Below are positions 42,707 through 51,708 of a stretch of DNA of 64,000 bases, in pieces. The stretch spans positions 124,001 to 188,000 of the forward strand of contig CALUPT010000001.1 of the NCBI GenBank assembly GCA_944322715.1, written 5' to 3'. A program made the translations under genes and the position numbers. The notes under the pieces were generated by a model that saw nothing but the letters and a program-made list of their open reading frames with translations, was not told where the DNA came from and made no database searches. Each line of letters begins with the position of its first letter. Within the stretch, counting starts at the first letter, position 1. Source of the DNA: an uncultured Bacteroidales bacterium. GTDB taxonomy: Bacteria > Bacteroidota > Bacteroidia > Bacteroidales > UBA932.

Positions 42707-43992
42707 AGGTGCTGATGTTCGGATGGGAGTTTCCTCCCCATATCGCAGGCGGTCTGGGCACTGCCTGCTACGGAATGACCAAGGGTCTGGCTGCAAACGG
42801 AGTGGATGTGCTTTTCGTGATGCCGTCCGCTTCGGGAGATGAGGACCAGAGCGCCGTAAGGATCATCAATGCCAGCGATGTGCCGGTGGATACCGTGACC
42901 GCGAGCGTGGATGAGTTCCTCGGAAAGGTCCGCTTCGTGCATATAGGGTCCAACATGATTCCTTATGTCGATCCTCAGGACTTCACCTCCATGGTGGAGG
43001 AGGAGAGGAAACGGCAGGTAAAGAATTTCCGCGTACAGTACGGGCAGAAATACAAGTTCTCGGGCAAATACGGTTCCAACCTTATGGAGGAAGTGGCCCG
43101 TTATGCCATGGTCGGGGCGACAATAGCCCTGCAGCACAAGGATGAGATAGATGTCATCCACGCCCACGACTGGCTGACATATCTTGCCGGCATAGGGGCG
43201 AAACAGCTGACAGGCAAGCCGCTTGTAGTGCACGTCCATGCCACGTCCTTTGACCGCGCAAGCGATGACAAGATAGATTCGAGGGTCTATGATCTGGAGA
43301 AGAAGGGTATGGAAGCGGCCGACAGGGTCATTGCGGTGAGCGACCTTACAAGGAATATCGTCATCAACAAGTACGGCATCTCTCCGGACAAGGTGGTGAC
43401 TGTCCACAACGCGGTGGATTTCAGCGGAAGGGAGAATCTTGAGGTCGAAAGGGGCGTGAAGGACAAGGTGGTCACCTTCCTCGGCAGGGTGACTTATCAG
43501 AAAGGCCCTGAATATTTCATAGAAGCGGCCGCCAAGGTTCTCAAGCGTTGTCCTCACGTACGTTTCGTGATGGCGGGCAACGGAGACATGCTCAACAGGT
43601 GTATCCGCCATGTGGCGCGACTGGGCATTTCCGACAGGTTCCATTTCACGGGATTCCTGCGCGGGAAAGAGGTGCAGAAGATGTTCGCCCTCTCGGATGT
43701 GTATGTGATGCCGTCCATTTCCGAACCTTTCGGTATCTCTCCGCTCGAGGCCATGCAGACATACGTGCCATCGGTCATATCCAAGCAGTCTGGATGCGCT
43801 GAGGTGCTGAAATATGCCCTCAAGGTGGATTTCTGGGATGTGGATGCGATGTCGGATGCCATCTACGGCCTGCTCAACTATCCTGCGATAGCGGCTCTCG
43901 CATCGCGCTGCGGCCATGATGAGGTCAATGCCCTCAAATGGACCAACGCTGCCTCGAAGGTCAGGGAAGTGTATGAATCAGTGATAAAATAA
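42703..43992 (+). CDS. GT4 family glycosyltransferase (alpha-glucan type)
   Basis: GT-B glycosyltransferase of 429 residues starting at ATG 42703 in the ATGA overlap; the frame is open upstream but runs into the previous gene. MKVLMFGWEFPPHIAGGLGTACYGMTKGL is the donor-side N-terminal signature, VIHAHDWLTYLAGI and HVHATSFDRAS follow, then FLGRVTYQKGPEYFIEAA and the retaining GT4 motif SEPFGISPLEAM with its two Glu residues. In other Bacteroidetes a gene of this kind sits between the GH133 and GH57 genes in the same order. The exact donor and product are not known; a role in glycogen or maltooligosaccharide synthesis is inferred. Confidence 0.88.
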   Translation: MKVLMFGWEFPPHIAGGLGTACYGMTKGLAANGVDVLFVMPSASGDEDQSAVRIINASDVPVDTVTASVDEFLGKVRFVHIGSNMIPYVDPQDFTSMVEEERKRQVKNFRVQYGQKYKFSGKYGSNLMEEVARYAMVGATIALQHKDEIDVIHAHDWLTYLAGIGAKQLTGKPLVVHVHATSFDRASDDKIDSRVYDLEKKGMEAADRVIAVSDLTRNIVINKYGISPDKVVTVHNAVDFSGRENLEVERGVKDKVVTFLGRVTYQKGPEYFIEAAAKVLKRCPHVRFVMAGNGDMLNRCIRHVARLGISDRFHFTGFLRGKEVQKMFALSDVYVMPSISEPFGISPLEAMQTYVPSVISKQSGCAEVLKYALKVDFWDVDAMSDAIYGLLNYPAIAALASRCGHDEVNALKWTNAASKVREVYESVIK

Positions 43993-44015
43993 TTGCTTAA
44001 ACCTATCTACAAGTT

Positions 44016-45422
44016 ATGAAAAAAAGTATTTGCCTGTATTTTCAGGTACATCAGCCAAACAGATTGAGACTGTACAGGTTCTTTGACATAGGGAAGGATT
44101 CCCATTATTATGATGACTTCGCCAACAGGACTATCCTCCGCAGGGTGGCCCAGAAGTGCTATCTCCCAATGAACGAACTTCTCCTTGAACTTATCAGGGC
44201 ATACAAGGGAGAATTCAAGGTGGCATTCTCCATTTCCGGCTCCGTGCTGGAGCAGTTCGACAGGTATGCGCCGGAAGTAATCGACAGTTTCCGCAAACTT
44301 GCGGCGACCGGCAGCGTGGAATTCCTCTCGGAGACATATTACCATTCGCTCGCATCCCTCGCATCTCCTGAAGAGTTCAAGCATCAGGTAGAGAAGCACA
44401 GGGAGACCATCAGACATTATTTCGGAGTGACGCCGACAGCTTTCAGAAACACCGAGCTCATCTATTCCGATGCCATCGGGGAAATGGTGCATGAAATGGG
44501 ATTCAGGACAATGCTTACGGAAGGCGCGAAGCATGTGCTCGGCTGGAAGAGCCCGAATTATGTGTATTCCTGTGCGAATGCCCCGAAACTCAGTCTTCTG
44601 CTGAAGAATTCCTCCCTGAGCGATGACATCGCATTCCGCTTCTCTGACCGCAACTGGTCCGACTGGCCTCTGACAGGCGACAAGTATGTGGCGTGGATCA
44701 AATCCGCAGCGCAGAATGATGAGATTGTCAACCTGTTCATGGATTACGAGACATTCGGGGAGCACCAGAGCGCGCAGAGCGGAATTTTCGATTTCATGAG
44801 GTATTTCCCTGAAGTAGTGAAGAAAGACGGTGAGTTCGAATTCGTCACCCCTACCGAAGCTACGAAAAAGCATAAGCCGGTGGCGCAGTTGGATGTCCCT
44901 GATCCTATCTCATGGGCAGATGAGGAGAGGGATGTCACGGCATGGCTCGGCAACGAACTCCAGAACGATGCCTTCAAGAAGCTGTACAGCCAGGAGGAAA
45001 AGCTTGCCCTGCTTGACAACGAGGATCTGTGGTCGGATTATGGCCACCTACAGGAGAGCGACCATTTCTATTATATGTGTACCAAGTTCTTCTCAGATGG
45101 GGCTGTACATAAATATTTCAATCCGTATGATACTCCGTATGAGGCATTTATAAATTATATGAATGTCCTCAGCGATTTTATTTTGAGGGTAGATGATGCA
45201 ATTTCGGTTTCTGATGCTAACTTTGCCGGCTCAAAAAAGGAGACTGCGGCGAAGAAAACAGGCAAGCCTGCCGCAAAGACCGTGAGGAAAACAGCTCCGA
45301 AGACAGCCGTGAAGGCTGCGGAGAAACCGGCCCGGAAAGCCGCTGCGAAGCCGGCAAGGAAGGCTGCTGCTCCGAAGACGGTCTCCAAGGCTGCCTCAAG
45401 GACAACAAAGAAGACAAAGTAA
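44016..45422 (+). CDS. GH57 alpha-amylase-like enzyme with histone H1-like C-terminal tail
   Basis: Cytoplasmic GH57 protein, 468 residues. Motifs in order: ICLYFQVHQPNRLRLYRFF (region 1), FSISGSVLEQ (region 2), FLSETYYHS with Glu106 as likely nucleophile, and FMDYETFGEH with Asp243 as likely acid/base. The catalytic part ends near residue 400. Residues about 408-468 form a tail of Lys, Ala, Pro and Thr repeats (KTGKPAAKTVRKTAPKTAV as an example), very like histone H1 or bacterial Hc1-type DNA-binding tails and unlike any usual GH57 part. It could bind nucleic acid or another polyanion, or be a flexible tether; this is inference. The next gene starts immediately after the stop codon. Confidence 0.92.
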   Translation: MKKSICLYFQVHQPNRLRLYRFFDIGKDSHYYDDFANRTILRRVAQKCYLPMNELLLELIRAYKGEFKVAFSISGSVLEQFDRYAPEVIDSFRKLAATGSVEFLSETYYHSLASLASPEEFKHQVEKHRETIRHYFGVTPTAFRNTELIYSDAIGEMVHEMGFRTMLTEGAKHVLGWKSPNYVYSCANAPKLSLLLKNSSLSDDIAFRFSDRNWSDWPLTGDKYVAWIKSAAQNDEIVNLFMDYETFGEHQSAQSGIFDFMRYFPEVVKKDGEFEFVTPTEATKKHKPVAQLDVPDPISWADEERDVTAWLGNELQNDAFKKLYSQEEKLALLDNEDLWSDYGHLQESDHFYYMCTKFFSDGAVHKYFNPYDTPYEAFINYMNVLSDFILRVDDAISVSDANFAGSKKETAAKKTGKPAAKTVRKTAPKTAVKAAEKPARKAAAKPARKAAAPKTVSKAASRTTKKTK

Positions 45423-48400
45423 ATGAACAACGATTTGATCAGACCTGACTATCTGTTTGAAGTCAGCTGGGAGGTCTGCAACAAGGTGGGCGGCATATAT
45501 ACCGTCCTCGCGACCAAATCCCTGTATCTCAAGACAGAACTGAAAAGGCATCATATTCTGGTGGGTCCCGATGTGTGGATGGATACGGAGAGCAATCCGG
45601 ATTTCATCGAGGATCCGCTCCTGTACAGGGACTGGAAGGCACAGGCTGCGGCCGAGGGGTTGAGACTCCGTGTCGGCAGATGGAACATCCAGGGACAGCC
45701 TACCGCGATATTGGTGGATTTCAAGCAGTTCCTGACGGATCAGAACAATATCCTGACCGAATACTGGAAAAGGTTCGGTGTGGATTCCCTGACAGGAAAC
45801 TGGGACTATAAGGAATCCGCCCTGTTCGGATATGCTGCGGGAAAGGTGATAGAGAGCTTCTACCGCTACAACCTCAGTCCTGCCGACAAGGTGGTCGCCC
45901 AGTTCCACGAATGGATGACCGGAGCCGGACTCCTCTATATAAAGGGGACGCAGCTTCCGATAGCGACGGTATTCACGACTCATGCTACGGTGGTGGGGCG
46001 TTGCCTGGCAGGCAACAACCTTCCGCTGTATGACTCCATGTCTCTGTATGACGGGGATTCCAAGGCAAGGGATTTCAATGTGCTTGCAAGACATTCCCTG
46101 GAGAAGAAGTCCGCACAGAATGCCGACATATTCACGACCGTGAGCGAGATTACGGCAAGCGAGTGCAAGCAGTTCCTCCAGAGGGACGTGGATATCGTTA
46201 CGCCGAACGGCTTCGAGAATGACTTCACTCCGGCCACAGATGAAGAGTATATGCAGCTCAGGTCGGCTGCCAGGGCAAAACTCGTCGAAGTCGCGACTGC
46301 CATGTCGGGAGAGACGGTGCCGGACAATTCGATCTTTGTGGGAATCGGCGGACGCTATGAATGGAGGAACAAAGGTATCGATGTGTTCATTGATGCCCTT
46401 GACTCTCTCAACCGTTCATCGTTCGAGGGGAAGAGCATCCAGGCATTCATATTCATCCCATCCGGCAACAACGGTCCGGACAAGGAACTGGTAGCGAAAC
46501 TGGCGGGAACCGGCTCTGCTGATTATGTGACAAGGACTTCCCATTATCTGATCGATCCCGAATACGATATCATCTCGAGAAGGCTCAACGAGCTTAACTT
46601 CAAGAATGCTGTCGGCGACAAGGTCAAGGTATATTTCATCCCGTCATACCTCAACGGCAACGATGGGGTGTTCGACATGACATACTATGATCTTCTTGCG
46701 GGTCTTGATCTCACCCTGTTCCCTTCATATTACGAGCCGTGGGGCTATACCCCTCTCGAAAGCCTTGCGTTCAAGATCCCGACGGCGACGACAACGCTTG
46801 CAGGATTCGGACTGTGGGTGAAGGAACGCTGCAAGGGAGAGCATCCCGGCATCCTGGTCATTCCGCGCAATGACTCCAACTACAGGAATGTCGTGGAGGA
46901 TGTCGCGGGCAGGGTCAAGGAGATTGCCCGCCTGACGAAGGAGGAAAGGAAAGCATATATGGACAATGCCAGGGAGGTGTCGGAGATAGCTCTCTGGGAA
47001 AACAATATCGTGTATTATAAGGAAGCCTATTCCAAGGCGCTTGAGAAAGTGATTGCGGAGAAAGGGGCATTCCCTGAAGTAAGAGATGATAAGGTTATGC
47101 ATTACAAGAAGATAGATGTCAACCAGCCATCGTGGAACAGCGTTTTTGTGTCAAGGCACCTGCCTGACAGTCTGAAGGACCTCGAAACCCTTTCCAGAAA
47201 CCTGTGGTGGTGCTGGAACGAATCTGCCAAGAATCTGTTCAAGTCTGTGGATGAGCAGGCATGGGAGGAATCCGGAGAGAATCCGATAGCCATGCTTGAC
47301 AAGGTCAAACTCAAGAGATACAAGGCCCTGGAGAATGACCCTGCATTTCTGGGCAGCCTGAAGTCCGTCATGGACGAGTTCAATGCCTACATGGCGCTCA
47401 AGGCGGAGCGCAAATCCCCTTCCGTTGCGTATTTCTGCATGGAATACGGTCTTGACACGTCATTGAAGATATATTCCGGCGGACTTGGTATCCTTGCAGG
47501 AGACTACCTGAAGGAGACCAGCGACATGAATACCGATCTGGTGGCCATAGGACTCCTTTACAGGTACGGCTATTTCACCCAGATGCTTTCCGCACAGGGC
47601 GAACAGGTCGCCAAATACGATGCGCAGAACTTCATGAAGATTCCTGCATCTCCGGTGCGCGATGCGGATGGCAACTGGATGGTAGTGAGCGTCGCATTTC
47701 CCGGCCGTACCCTCAATGCAAGACTGTGGAGGGTGGATGTCGGCCGTACTGAACTGTATCTGATGGATACGGACTATGAAGACAACCTGCCGGAGGACAG
47801 GAGTGTGACGCATCACCTTTACGGAGGAGACTGGGAGAACAGGCTGAAACAGGAACTGCTGCTCGGCGTGGGCGGTATCCGTGCCCTGCGCAAGCTCGGA
47901 CTCAATCCGGAGGTCTACCACTGCAACGAAGGGCATGCCGCTTTCATCGGCCTTGAGAGGCTGAGGGAGTATGTCAACAACGACAATCTCGATTTCCCGG
48001 AGGCTCTCGAAGTGGTGAGGGCATCATCGCTGTTCACCACCCATACTCCGGTACCTGCCGGGCATGATACTTTCGATGAGGGCCTTCTCCGCAAGTATAT
48101 CGGGCATTACCCTCAGCGTCTGAAGATAGACTGGACCACGCTGATGGGACTCGGCAAGATCAACGGAGAGGATGTGAACGAGAAGTTCTCGATGAGTATC
48201 CTTGCAGCCAACATGTCCCAGAACATGAACGGCGTCTCATGGCTCCACGGGGAGGTGACCCGCGAGATGTTCTCCAATATGTGGCCGGGGTATCTGCCTG
48301 AGGAACTCTATGTCAGCTATGTGACCAACGGCGTGCACTATCCGACATGGACTGCCCAGGAGTGGAAGGATATCCATGCCCGTGTATTCGGGGAGGAGTT

Positions 48401-49661
48401 CAAGACCCATCATTATGACAAGTCCTGCTTCGAGGGCATTTACAAGATATCGGACGAGGAGATATGGGGTGTCAGGACAAAGCTCCGCAAGAAACTGATA
48501 GATGAGGTCAAGGACAGGCTTTCGAACCCTGCCGCGACCAACCACTATTCCCCTAAGCAGATAGTCACCATCAAGGAGACTCTCCGCGATGATGTGCTTA
48601 CGATAGGGTTTGCAAGACGTTTCGCCACCTACAAGAGGGCATATCTGCTGTTCCGTGACCTTGACAGGCTCAACGAGATTGTCAATGACCCGGCAAGACC
48701 GGTGCAGTTCATCTTTGCCGGCAAGGCGCATCCTGCAGACAAGGCTGGCCAGGATCTGATCAAGAGAATCGTGGACATCTCCAAGATGGAGCAGTTCATC
48801 GGCAAGATCGTGTTCGTCCCGGACTATGACATTACCCTCGCCAAATATCTCGTGCAGGGAGTGGATGTGTGGATGAACAATCCTACCCGCCCTCAGGAGG
48901 CTTCCGGAACATCCGGAGAGAAGGCATCCATGAACGGGGTCATGCATTTCTCCGTCCTTGATGGATGGTGGGTAGAGGGGTATAAGCCGGGTGCCGGCTG
49001 GGCTCTCCCTATGGAAAGCACATACGATGACCCTAACTATCAGGATGAACTTGATGCCGCCACCATCTATGCCACTATCGAGAACGAGATAGCTCCGGCA
49101 TTCTACAATGCGGATGCGAACGGGCTTTCATCCGAGTGGATAGAGTATATAAAGAACACGGTGGCCCAGGTGGCATGCAACTTCACCACCAACAGGATGC
49201 TGACAGACTATATCAACCAGTATTACATTCCTCAGTCCGAAAGGACTGCAAGTCTTGTCGGGGATGACTACAGGACGGCGCGCCTGATTGCTGCATGGAA
49301 GAAGCATCTGCGCAGGGAGTGGCAGAATGTCGGTGTGATATCAATGGTGAAGCCGGACAGTTCGCACGATGATATCGCCCTCGGCAAGGAGTTCCATGCG
49401 GAGGTGGTCCTCAGCATAGGCGACCTCCAGCCCGAGGATGTCGGGGTCGAGCTTCTGTTCGCTTCATCGGATTCGAAGGGGGCCCTCCACATACAGGAAC
49501 ATTTCGAGTTCACTCCTGTGGAGAGCAATGATGGGGTGGTCAGGTACGAGGCATCCATTCTGCCTCAGACCACGGGTCTGTATCAGGTAGCTGCCAGGAT
49601 TTATGCAAGGAACCCTCTTCTGCCTCACAGACAGGATTTTGAACTTGTAAGATGGTTGTAG
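45423..49661 (+). CDS. Fused glycogen synthase (GT3) and alpha-glucan phosphorylase (GT35)
   Basis: Bifunctional protein of 1412 residues. Residues about 1-545 are a GT3, eukaryote-like glycogen synthase (YLFEVSWEVCNKVGGIYTVL; FTTHATVVGR; GIGGRYEWRNKGIDVFIDAL; YEPWGYTPLES with Glu438). Residues about 560-1310 are a GT35 phosphorylase of the short DUF3417-containing type (NLWWCWNESAKNLF; EYGLDTSLKIYSGGLGILAGD; CNEGHAAF; TTHTPVPAGHDTF). The pyridoxal-phosphate lysine is probably Lys1167 in SGEKASMNG. One chain thus holds a synthetic and a degradative activity on the same polymer. Similar fusions exist in other Bacteroidetes. It has no gap from the GH57 stop and overlaps ribF by 10 bp. Confidence 0.93.
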   Translation: MNNDLIRPDYLFEVSWEVCNKVGGIYTVLATKSLYLKTELKRHHILVGPDVWMDTESNPDFIEDPLLYRDWKAQAAAEGLRLRVGRWNIQGQPTAILVDFKQFLTDQNNILTEYWKRFGVDSLTGNWDYKESALFGYAAGKVIESFYRYNLSPADKVVAQFHEWMTGAGLLYIKGTQLPIATVFTTHATVVGRCLAGNNLPLYDSMSLYDGDSKARDFNVLARHSLEKKSAQNADIFTTVSEITASECKQFLQRDVDIVTPNGFENDFTPATDEEYMQLRSAARAKLVEVATAMSGETVPDNSIFVGIGGRYEWRNKGIDVFIDALDSLNRSSFEGKSIQAFIFIPSGNNGPDKELVAKLAGTGSADYVTRTSHYLIDPEYDIISRRLNELNFKNAVGDKVKVYFIPSYLNGNDGVFDMTYYDLLAGLDLTLFPSYYEPWGYTPLESLAFKIPTATTTLAGFGLWVKERCKGEHPGILVIPRNDSNYRNVVEDVAGRVKEIARLTKEERKAYMDNAREVSEIALWENNIVYYKEAYSKALEKVIAEKGAFPEVRDDKVMHYKKIDVNQPSWNSVFVSRHLPDSLKDLETLSRNLWWCWNESAKNLFKSVDEQAWEESGENPIAMLDKVKLKRYKALENDPAFLGSLKSVMDEFNAYMALKAERKSPSVAYFCMEYGLDTSLKIYSGGLGILAGDYLKETSDMNTDLVAIGLLYRYGYFTQMLSAQGEQVAKYDAQNFMKIPASPVRDADGNWMVVSVAFPGRTLNARLWRVDVGRTELYLMDTDYEDNLPEDRSVTHHLYGGDWENRLKQELLLGVGGIRALRKLGLNPEVYHCNEGHAAFIGLERLREYVNNDNLDFPEALEVVRASSLFTTHTPVPAGHDTFDEGLLRKYIGHYPQRLKIDWTTLMGLGKINGEDVNEKFSMSILAANMSQNMNGVSWLHGEVTREMFSNMWPGYLPEELYVSYVTNGVHYPTWTAQEWKDIHARVFGEEFKTHHYDKSCFEGIYKISDEEIWGVRTKLRKKLIDEVKDRLSNPAATNHYSPKQIVTIKETLRDDVLTIGFARRFATYKRAYLLFRDLDRLNEIVNDPARPVQFIFAGKAHPADKAGQDLIKRIVDISKMEQFIGKIVFVPDYDITLAKYLVQGVDVWMNNPTRPQEASGTSGEKASMNGVMHFSVLDGWWVEGYKPGAGWALPMESTYDDPNYQDELDAATIYATIENEIAPAFYNADANGLSSEWIEYIKNTVAQVACNFTTNRMLTDYINQYYIPQSERTASLVGDDYRTARLIAAWKKHLRREWQNVGVISMVKPDSSHDDIALGKEFHAEVVLSIGDLQPEDVGVELLFASSDSKGALHIQEHFEFTPVESNDGVVRYEASILPQTTGLYQVAARIYARNPLLPHRQDFELVRWL

Positions 49662-50551
49662 CGACCGGTTTCTTCGACGGTGTCCATACCGGGCACCGCC
49701 TGGTTATAGGCCGTCTTGTGGAGACGGCGAGGGCACGCGGAGATGAGAGCCTGGTGGTGACATTCTGGCCTCATCCCCGCAATGTGCTTCAAAGCGATGC
49801 CCGTTCCCTGCGGCTTCTGACCTCGCTGGATGAGAAGAAAGAACTGCTGTATTCGCTCGGAGTGGACAGAATCGAGGTCGTGGAGTTTACCAGGGAATTC
49901 AGCAGGCTGACGGCGGAGGAATATTTCCGGGAATATGTGGCGGGCCGGTTCGGGGGAAAGTCAGTCGTCCTGGGATATGACAACAGGGTCGGGTGCGACT
50001 GCCGGACGATGGAGGATGCGGCGCAGGCTGCGGCAAAAGCCGGACTTGAAGTCATCCTGGCTGACAGGCTGGATTCGGATACCGGGACAGCGGTCAGTTC
50101 CACATGGATAAGGGCGATGATAGAGGCCGGTGAAGTGCAGACGGCGGCCGGAATGCTCGGCTATGACTACCGTCTCAACGGTGTCGTGGTGTCCGGGGAG
50201 AAACTCGGCAAGTCGCTCGGTTTTCCTACGGCGAACATGGAACTTTACGAGCCTTTGAAGCTGGTCCCGGAGAACGGGGCCTATCTGGTGCGGGTGAGGA
50301 CTCTGGGTAAGGACTGCTGGGGCATGTGCAACATCGGCAACCGCCCTACTGTCCGGGAAGGGAATGCCAGGACGATAGAGACCCATATCTTCGGGTTCGA
50401 TGAGGATATATACGGGCTTGACATCGGACTTTCCTTTATCCGGATGATAAGGAAGGAGATCCGCTTCGGCTCCATGACTGCCCTGAAGGAGCAGCTTGAC
50501 AAGGACAGGGAATTGTGCATTAATCTGATAGATACCGTATATGGAGACTGA
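49652..50551 (+). CDS. ribF: Bifunctional riboflavin kinase / FAD synthetase
   Basis: Makes FMN and FAD from riboflavin; 299 residues. The N-terminal adenylyltransferase has ATGFFDGVHTGHRLVIGRL and FWPHPRNVL, and the C-terminal flavokinase (about 175-299) has SGEKLGKSLGFPTANMELYE and the expected NIGNRPTV motif. The start overlaps the end of the GT3-GT35 gene by 10 bp. The N-terminus MVVATGFFDG begins directly on the first strand and is a few residues shorter than usual, but no upstream start fits better. Confidence 0.95.
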   Translation: MVVATGFFDGVHTGHRLVIGRLVETARARGDESLVVTFWPHPRNVLQSDARSLRLLTSLDEKKELLYSLGVDRIEVVEFTREFSRLTAEEYFREYVAGRFGGKSVVLGYDNRVGCDCRTMEDAAQAAAKAGLEVILADRLDSDTGTAVSSTWIRAMIEAGEVQTAAGMLGYDYRLNGVVVSGEKLGKSLGFPTANMELYEPLKLVPENGAYLVRVRTLGKDCWGMCNIGNRPTVREGNARTIETHIFGFDEDIYGLDIGLSFIRMIRKEIRFGSMTALKEQLDKDRELCINLIDTVYGD

Positions 50552-50693
50552 CATGAAGAAAGAACCCGCTGCGGAGGATAACGCGGCCCGGGTCCCGGAA
50601 GACAGGGAGGCGGCTTCTGCGGCTAAGGAGAAGATCGATCTCAGGAAACTGGTCATATACTCTGAAATCATGTCTCCCAAATTCAGGGAATAG
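50541..50693 (+). CDS. Small conserved-looking protein of 50 residues
   Basis: ORF METDMKKEPAAEDNAARVPE... ending KIDLRKLVIYSEIMSPKFRE. It overlaps the ribF stop by 11 bp, which suggests translational coupling. The N-terminal half is acidic and probably disordered; the C-terminal KIDLRKLVIYSEIMSPKF looks like a short conserved helix, similar to short tails I associate with small uncharacterised Bacteroidales proteins (memory only, not checked). An alternative start is the second Met (50553). The function is unknown. Confidence 0.5.
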   Translation: METDMKKEPAAEDNAARVPEDREAASAAKEKIDLRKLVIYSEIMSPKFRE

Positions 50694-50715
50694 GGGAACA
50701 TTCAGAAAAATTTCC

Positions 50716-50723
50716 TATATTTG
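50716..50723 (+). promoter_or_regulatory. Predicted greA promoter (-7 element)
   Basis: TATATTTG, an exact TAnnTTTG match, in the context TTTCCTATATTTGCA. Transcription would start near 50730, just at the foot of the following hairpin. Confidence 0.55.
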
Positions 50724-50731
50724 CAAGGAAA

Positions 50732-50766
50732 GGGTTCTGTGTAGGAATACAACAGAACTCCTTTTT
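50732..50766 (+). promoter_or_regulatory. Terminator-like hairpin in the greA leader
   Basis: GGGTTCTGT (50732-50740) pairs with ACAGAACTC (50752-50760), with one G-T pair and an 11-base loop, followed by TTTTT at 50762-50766. It lies between the predicted promoter and the greA ATG (50830), so it could attenuate greA or release a short leader RNA; it could also stop read-through from ribF. Confidence 0.6.
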
Positions 50767-50829
50767 GATTTGTCTGTATAGAAACATTTAAAAGGATAAT
50801 TTGCCGGAAAGGCATTAAATTGTAACATT

Positions 50830-51297
50830 ATGGCTGTTCATTACATGACCCAGGAGGGTCTGGATAAGTTGAAGAAGGATCTCGCGGATGCTGTGGCGCA
50901 GCGTCCTGTGATTTCCGCGCAGATCGCGGAGGCGAGGGACAAGGGAGACCTTTCGGAGAATGCCGAATATGAGGCGGCAAGGGAGGCGCAGGGACTTCTG
51001 GAGCTTAACATCGCAAAACTCCAGGATCTGGTTGCCAATGCAAGGGTTATCGATGAGTCCCAGATCGGGACCGAGAAGGTGCAGATGCTCAACAAGGTGA
51101 AAGTGAAGAACCTTTCCAACGGGATGGTGATGGAGTTCACTCTTGTAGGGGAGAGCGAGGCGGACTTCGCCCACGGCAAGCTGGCTGCCACTACTCCGAT
51201 AGGCAAGGCTCTCATCGGTCATTCCAAGGGGGAGACCGTCGAGGCTCACGTGCCTTCAGGCGTGATCAGGTTTGAGATTCTGGATATAACCCTGTAG
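50830..51297 (+). CDS. greA: Transcription elongation factor GreA
   Basis: Rescues backtracked RNA polymerase by stimulating transcript cleavage; 155 residues. The N-terminal coiled coil holds MTQEGLDKLKKDL and the acidic tip ARDKGDLSENAEYEAAREAQ with the Asp/Glu residues needed for activity; the C-terminal FKBP-like domain has STTPIGKALIGHSKGE-type sequence (read here as ATTPIGKALIGHSKGETVEA). A leader of about 100 nt separates it from its predicted promoter. The HIT gene follows 3 bp after its stop. Confidence 0.97.
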   Translation: MAVHYMTQEGLDKLKKDLADAVAQRPVISAQIAEARDKGDLSENAEYEAAREAQGLLELNIAKLQDLVANARVIDESQIGTEKVQMLNKVKVKNLSNGMVMEFTLVGESEADFAHGKLAATTPIGKALIGHSKGETVEAHVPSGVIRFEILDITL

Positions 51298-51300
51298 TCT

Positions 51301-51708
51301 ATGGCAACGATATTCACAAAAATAGCATGTGGGGAGATCCCTTCCTATAAGGTGGCTGAGAATGAGGATTTCTATGCATTCCTCGATATAGCTCCTCTCG
51401 CAAAGGGGCATACGCTCGTGATTCCGAAGCATGTCGAGGATGACTATATCTTCCATCTCGATGAGAAGGTCTATGCCGGATTGTGGGATTTTGCCCGCAA
51501 GGTGGCCATCGCGATGAAGAACGCCGTACCGTGCAAGAGGGTAGGCGTGGCGGTACTCGGCATGGAAGTGCCGCATACGCATATCCATCTGGTGCCTCTC
51601 CAGAGCGAGTCCGACCTGGATTTCAGGAAAAAGAAACTGGAACTGCCGTCAGATGAGATGGCGGCCATTGCCGGAGCAATACTGAAAGAATATGAGAAAC
51701 TTCGGTAG
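51301..51708 (+). CDS. HIT family protein
   Basis: Histidine-triad nucleotide hydrolase of 135 residues, cytoplasmic. TIFTKIACGEIPSYKVAENED is the typical N-terminus; APLAKGHTLVIPKHVEDD and the triad HTHIHLVP (about residues 99-106) give the active site. Substrates are AMP-lysine or similar nucleotide conjugates in relatives. It lies 3 bp after greA and overlaps the next gene by 17 bp. Confidence 0.93.
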   Translation: MATIFTKIACGEIPSYKVAENEDFYAFLDIAPLAKGHTLVIPKHVEDDYIFHLDEKVYAGLWDFARKVAIAMKNAVPCKRVGVAVLGMEVPHTHIHLVPLQSESDLDFRKKKLELPSDEMAAIAGAILKEYEKLR

